From: Methanobrevibacter sp.
GTDB taxonomy: Archaea > Methanobacteriota > Methanobacteria > Methanobacteriales > Methanobacteriaceae
Assembly (NCBI GenBank): GCA_016291275.1
Contig: JAEEWY010000011.1
Span: 1-16,319 of the forward strand
Length of the DNA stretch: 16,319 bases
Direction: 5' to 3'
Shown here: positions 13,770 through 16,319 of the stretch, in pieces
Numbering within the stretch: position 1 is the stretch's first letter
Layout of the letters: every line of letters starts with the position of its first letter
Position numbers and translations under genes: made by a program
The notes under the pieces: model-generated
Told to the model about the DNA's origin: nothing
The model's input: only the letters and a program-made list of their open reading frames with translations
Database searches by the model: none

Positions 13770-14195
13770 TCATTCACCTATAAAAGTTAAATCAACTGTT
13801 CTATTATTTCTAGGACCATCCAATTCAACGAAGAATATTGATTGCCAAGTTCCAAGATCCAATCTGCCATCCACTATTGGAATGGTTTCAGATGAACCTA
13901 AGAGAAATGCTCTTATATGTGATGCTGCATTATTGTCAATGAAATCATGTTTATAATTGTCCTTTTCCTTGACAATGCCTTTTAATGCTTTCTCAAAATC
14001 CAATAAAAGTCCCTTTTCATTTTCATTTACACGAATGGCACTTGTAGAATGCTTTGTAAATATGTTTACGATACCATTATCCATTTTATTTTCCTTATTA
14101 ATCTCATTCAAAACCGCTACAACATCTCTTGTAATATCCATTATCTGAAAATTAGAACTTGAACTGACCTTTAATGATTTGCTTATTACAACCAT
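13770..14195 (-). CDS. yjbQ: YjbQ/UPF0047 family protein (secondary thiamine-phosphate synthase-like)
   Basis: Member of a widespread family of small trimeric proteins. Some members have a weak thiamine-phosphate synthase activity, but the physiological role is unsettled. The 141-residue protein has every hallmark: FTKHSTSAIRVNENE near 46-60, NNAASHIRAFLLGSS near 88-102 and LGTWQSIFFVELDGPR near 113-128. The conserved His (49 and 93), Glu and Asp residues form the presumed ligand site. The ATG at 14195 follows GGTGAT (14199-14204) by three bases. It is first in a two-gene unit with the DUF3781 gene, overlapping it at ATGA. Its promoter is probably the TTATAAGTAA on the minus strand near 14239-14248. 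Confidence 0.9.
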   Translation of the reverse strand: MVVISKSLKVSSSSNFQIMDITRDVVAVLNEINKENKMDNGIVNIFTKHSTSAIRVNENEKGLLLDFEKALKGIVKEKDNYKHDFIDNNAASHIRAFLLGSSETIPIVDGRLDLGTWQSIFFVELDGPRNNRTVDLTFIGE

Positions 14196-14238
14196 TTAAT
14201 CACCATCATAATTATATTTGAATTTAAATTAAAAAAAG

Positions 14239-14283
14239 TTACTTATAACATTGTTAAAAACCCTTTTCACAAAACTTTTATAA
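14239..14283. promoter_or_regulatory. Divergent yjbQ/ade promoter region
   Basis: Minus-strand TTATAAGTAA (about 14239-14248) suits yjbQ with a leader of about 25 nt. A second element, TTTTATAAA at 14276-14284, reads on the minus strand as CCGCATTTATAAAAG. It resembles the BRE/TATA proposed for valS and could serve either gene. Confidence 0.4.
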
Positions 14284-14332
14284 ATGCGGAAAATAAAGAG
14301 TTAATTAAGCAAAAGATTAAAAAAATTTATGG

Positions 14333-14340
14333 TTTATAAT
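14333..14340 (+). promoter_or_regulatory. TATA box of ade
   Basis: TTTATAAT lies about 40 nt before the chosen ATG at 14376. The implied leader is about 15 nt and keeps the AGAGTGA ribosome binding site (14364-14370). Confidence 0.5.
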
Positions 14341-14375
14341 ACTATCTTTACCAAGTTTTTAAGAGAGTGAATAAG

Positions 14376-16097
14376 ATGTCATTTACAACATATATTTTGG
14401 ATGTAATATCTGATACTATTTATCCGGCTAGAATTACAATAGAAGACGGTTTATTTAAAGAAGTGACCCCGATTACAGTTTCTGAAAAAGAAATTATCAA
14501 TGTTGATGTAAAAGGATTAATGCTTCCAGGATTCATTGATTGCCATATTCATATTGAGAGCAGTATGGTTACACCTGCACAATTTGCTAAAATTGCAGTT
14601 CGTCATGGTACTACTGCTGTTGTTTGCGACCCTCATGAAATAGCAAATGTTTTAGGAATTGAAGGGGTTGAAGCAATGATAGAAAATGCAAAGCAAGTTC
14701 CATTTAATTTTTTCTTCACTGCCCCATCCTGTGTACCTGCTACTGGATTTGAGACTTCTGGTGCTGTTTTAGATTCCTCTGATATAGAATATTTGCTTAA
14801 AAAAGATGAGATTGTTGCATTGGGAGAAATGATGAATTTCCCAGGTGTAATTAATGGCGACGAAGAGGTTCATAAGAAATTGGAATTGGCAAAAAAATAT
14901 GGAAAACCAATTGATGGTCACGCACCACTCGTAACTAGAGGAGATTTGGATAAATACCTCGCTGCAGGTATAAGTACAGACCACGAATGCAGTAATGTTA
15001 TAGAAGCTCTTGAGAAAAAGATAAAAGGTATGAAAATTATGGTCCGTGATGGCTCATCAGCTATGGATATGGAAGGTCTTTTTAATATAGATGAAGGTCG
15101 TCAATCCGTTGATTTTACAGGACCTATGGGCCTTATGTTTAGAGACATATTTGAGAGAAAAATTTACTCCCCTTTATTCGATTTTATAGTTAGTGATGAC
15201 AAGCATCCAAACGATTTAATCGATGGTCATATAAATAAATCCATCCATAAAGCCGTTGATTTAGGAATTGATCTTATTAAAGCAATTAATATGGTAACAA
15301 TCAACCCAGGATATCATTATAACCTAAATTGTGGAGCTATTGTACCTGGTGCAAAAGCAGATTTTATAATTGTTGACAGCATATATGACTGTAACGTTTT
15401 AAAAACATATGTTGGTGGAGAATGTGTATTCGATGGAGAGAACGTTTTATTTGACGTTCCGGAAATCGAACCTAGAAATACAATCAATACAACTAAGAAG
15501 ACTGCAAGTGACTTTGACATACATTATGATGGTGACGAATGTGAAGTCAATGTAATAGAATGCTTTGACGGCGATCTATTAACTAAAAAAGCAACTGCTA
15601 GGCTATATGTAAGAGATGGTGTAGTGCAACCTGACATCTTTCAGGATGTCTTAAAGATTGCTGTTGTAGAACGTTATGGTGGAAACACCATTGCTAATGG
15701 ATTCGTTAAAGGATTTGGACTTAAGAAAGGAGCAATCGCTTCATCAGTTGCACATGACTCACATAACATAATCGTCATCGGTTATAACTCTCAAATGATG
15801 GCTGATGCAGTAAATCAAGTAATTGATGATAAAGGTGGTATTTCTGTTGTTAGTGAAGATTTCTCTGACTCATTGCCTCTCCCTATTGCTGGATTGATGT
15901 CTAATGAAGATGTGAGTAAAGTAGCTGAAAAATTAGGTATTTTACATAATATGGTTAAAGCATTAGGATGTCAAGTGGAAGCGCCATTCATGACAATGGC
16001 ATTTATGGCATTGCTGGTAATTCCATCCATTAAAATATCCGATAAAGGATTGTTTGATGGTGATAATTTCGAATTTATGGATGTAATTATTAAATAA
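14376..16097 (+). CDS. ade: Adenine deaminase (amidohydrolase superfamily)
   Basis: Converts adenine to hypoxanthine and ammonia for purine salvage. The protein has 573 residues from the chosen start. It opens with a small beta domain, then the metal-binding GFIDCHIHIESSMVTP (HxH at 57 and 59), VCDPHEIANVLG, GEMMNFPGVIN, IDGHAPLV, the STDHE motif and FIVSDDKHP. A separate C-terminal domain, with GFGLKKGAIASSVAHDSHNI and the last helices, is typical of Ade proteins and tells it apart from the unrelated adenosine deaminases. A GTG at 14367 opens the frame but lies in the AGAGTGA ribosome binding site of the ATG at 14376, so the ATG is preferred. The gene diverges from yjbQ and appears monocistronic. 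Confidence 0.93.
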   Translation: MSFTTYILDVISDTIYPARITIEDGLFKEVTPITVSEKEIINVDVKGLMLPGFIDCHIHIESSMVTPAQFAKIAVRHGTTAVVCDPHEIANVLGIEGVEAMIENAKQVPFNFFFTAPSCVPATGFETSGAVLDSSDIEYLLKKDEIVALGEMMNFPGVINGDEEVHKKLELAKKYGKPIDGHAPLVTRGDLDKYLAAGISTDHECSNVIEALEKKIKGMKIMVRDGSSAMDMEGLFNIDEGRQSVDFTGPMGLMFRDIFERKIYSPLFDFIVSDDKHPNDLIDGHINKSIHKAVDLGIDLIKAINMVTINPGYHYNLNCGAIVPGAKADFIIVDSIYDCNVLKTYVGGECVFDGENVLFDVPEIEPRNTINTTKKTASDFDIHYDGDECEVNVIECFDGDLLTKKATARLYVRDGVVQPDIFQDVLKIAVVERYGGNTIANGFVKGFGLKKGAIASSVAHDSHNIIVIGYNSQMMADAVNQVIDDKGGISVVSEDFSDSLPLPIAGLMSNEDVSKVAEKLGILHNMVKALGCQVEAPFMTMAFMALLVIPSIKISDKGLFDGDNFEFMDVIIK

Positions 16098-16188
16098 GGT
16101 TATTCCTTTTTAATAATTCTTTTTTCTTTCTTTTTTTAAATTTTTTAAAAACTTAAACTTAAAAAATATTTCTTTTTTAATTCTTTTC
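16098..16188 (+). terminator. U-tract terminator of ade
   Basis: T runs of five to seven (CTTTTTAATAATTC, TTTTTTCTTTC, TTTTTTTAAATTTTTT) follow the ade stop with no clear GC-bearing hairpin. This is a typical archaeal U-tract terminator. The same AT-rich gap must also end the convergent gene entering from the right. Confidence 0.55.
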
Positions 16189-16218
16189 ACTTATCTTAAC
16201 TTATTTTAACTTATCTCT
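16189..16218. repeat. Three 10-bp tandem repeats (ACTTATYTTA)
   Basis: ACTTATCTTA (16189-16198), ACTTATTTTA (16199-16208) and ACTTATCTCT (16209-16218) lie head to tail. They span the stop codon of the partial minus-strand gene. Confidence 0.45.
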
Positions 16219-16319
16219 AATTTCTAGAATCTTCTTTATGTGCTTGCAATGATTTTCCCTATCGCTTACTTTGACTCCTCCAAATTTTAGGTTTTCCCTA
16301 CGGTACTTAAAGTCTTCAC
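16201..16319 (-). CDS. C-terminal end of an unidentified protein, cut by the window edge
   Basis: A minus-strand frame enters at the right edge and runs 38 codons to TAA at 16201-16203. The readable peptide is charged and looks coding: it begins EDFKYRRENLKFGG, continues VKVSDRENHCKHIKK and ends ILEIRDKLK. A cysteine and two histidines (HCKH) stand together. I cannot assign the family from this tail. It converges on ade, and 103 nt separate the two stop codons. Confidence 0.6.
   Translation of the reverse strand, partial: EDFKYRRENLKFGGVKVSDRENHCKHIKKILEIRDKLK

Noticed and set aside
1..16319. CRISPR array, insertion sequence, integrase or attachment site, tRNA or rRNA
   Set aside because: No regular spaced repeats, transposase-like frame, terminal inverted repeats or GC-rich stable RNA island could be recognised by eye in any gap.

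Overview
The window looks like a chromosomal segment of a low-GC methanogenic archaeon, most likely Methanobrevibacter or a close relative in the Methanobacteriales. Three things point that way. The valyl- and phenylalanyl-tRNA synthetases are of archaeal type. Ribosome binding sites follow GGTGAT/GGAGG, and promoters look like archaeal TATA boxes (TTTATAA/TATATAA). Intergenic DNA is extremely AT-rich with long U-tract terminators. The genus is inferred from overall character, not from a database match.

Layout, left to right. A cysteine synthase gene (cysK, minus) diverges from a methylguanine-DNA methyltransferase gene (ogt, plus) across a 361-371 nt AT-rich gap with an 18-bp perfect palindrome. 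ogt converges on, and overlaps by 4 nt, endonuclease III (nth), which lies in a minus-strand operon behind EPSP synthase (aroA). Next on the minus strand come a UbiB/ABC1-family kinase-like membrane protein, a DUF1810 protein and a DraG-type ADP-ribosylglycohydrolase. The last diverges from a plus-strand flavodoxin-fold gene with a Cys cluster. Valyl-tRNA synthetase (valS, minus) follows and diverges from a small histidine-rich membrane protein and pheT (plus). pheT converges on a translationally coupled pair, yjbQ (UPF0047) and a DUF3781 gene. Adenine deaminase (ade, plus) closes the readable set, and the 3' end of one unidentified minus-strand gene enters at the right edge.

How the genes fit together. 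Most are housekeeping or accessory metabolism: cysteine and aromatic amino acid synthesis, two aminoacyl-tRNA synthetases, two DNA repair enzymes and purine deamination. The least explained pieces are the DUF1810/ADP-ribosylglycohydrolase pair, which share an unusual G-run ribosome binding site, the flavodoxin-like protein with an altered FMN loop, the YjbQ/DUF3781 pair, and the 118-residue membrane protein with eight histidines. No CRISPR array, insertion sequence, rRNA or tRNA was recognised. I do not see clear evidence of a defence island or other wholly new system; the best leads are listed as findings.

Several starts given here are shorter than the longest open frame. In cysK, ubiB and ade an in-frame GTG is part of the Shine-Dalgarno sequence of the next ATG. 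valS most likely starts at a TTG with a strong GGAGG site. nth and the DUF3781 gene start at internal ATGs.
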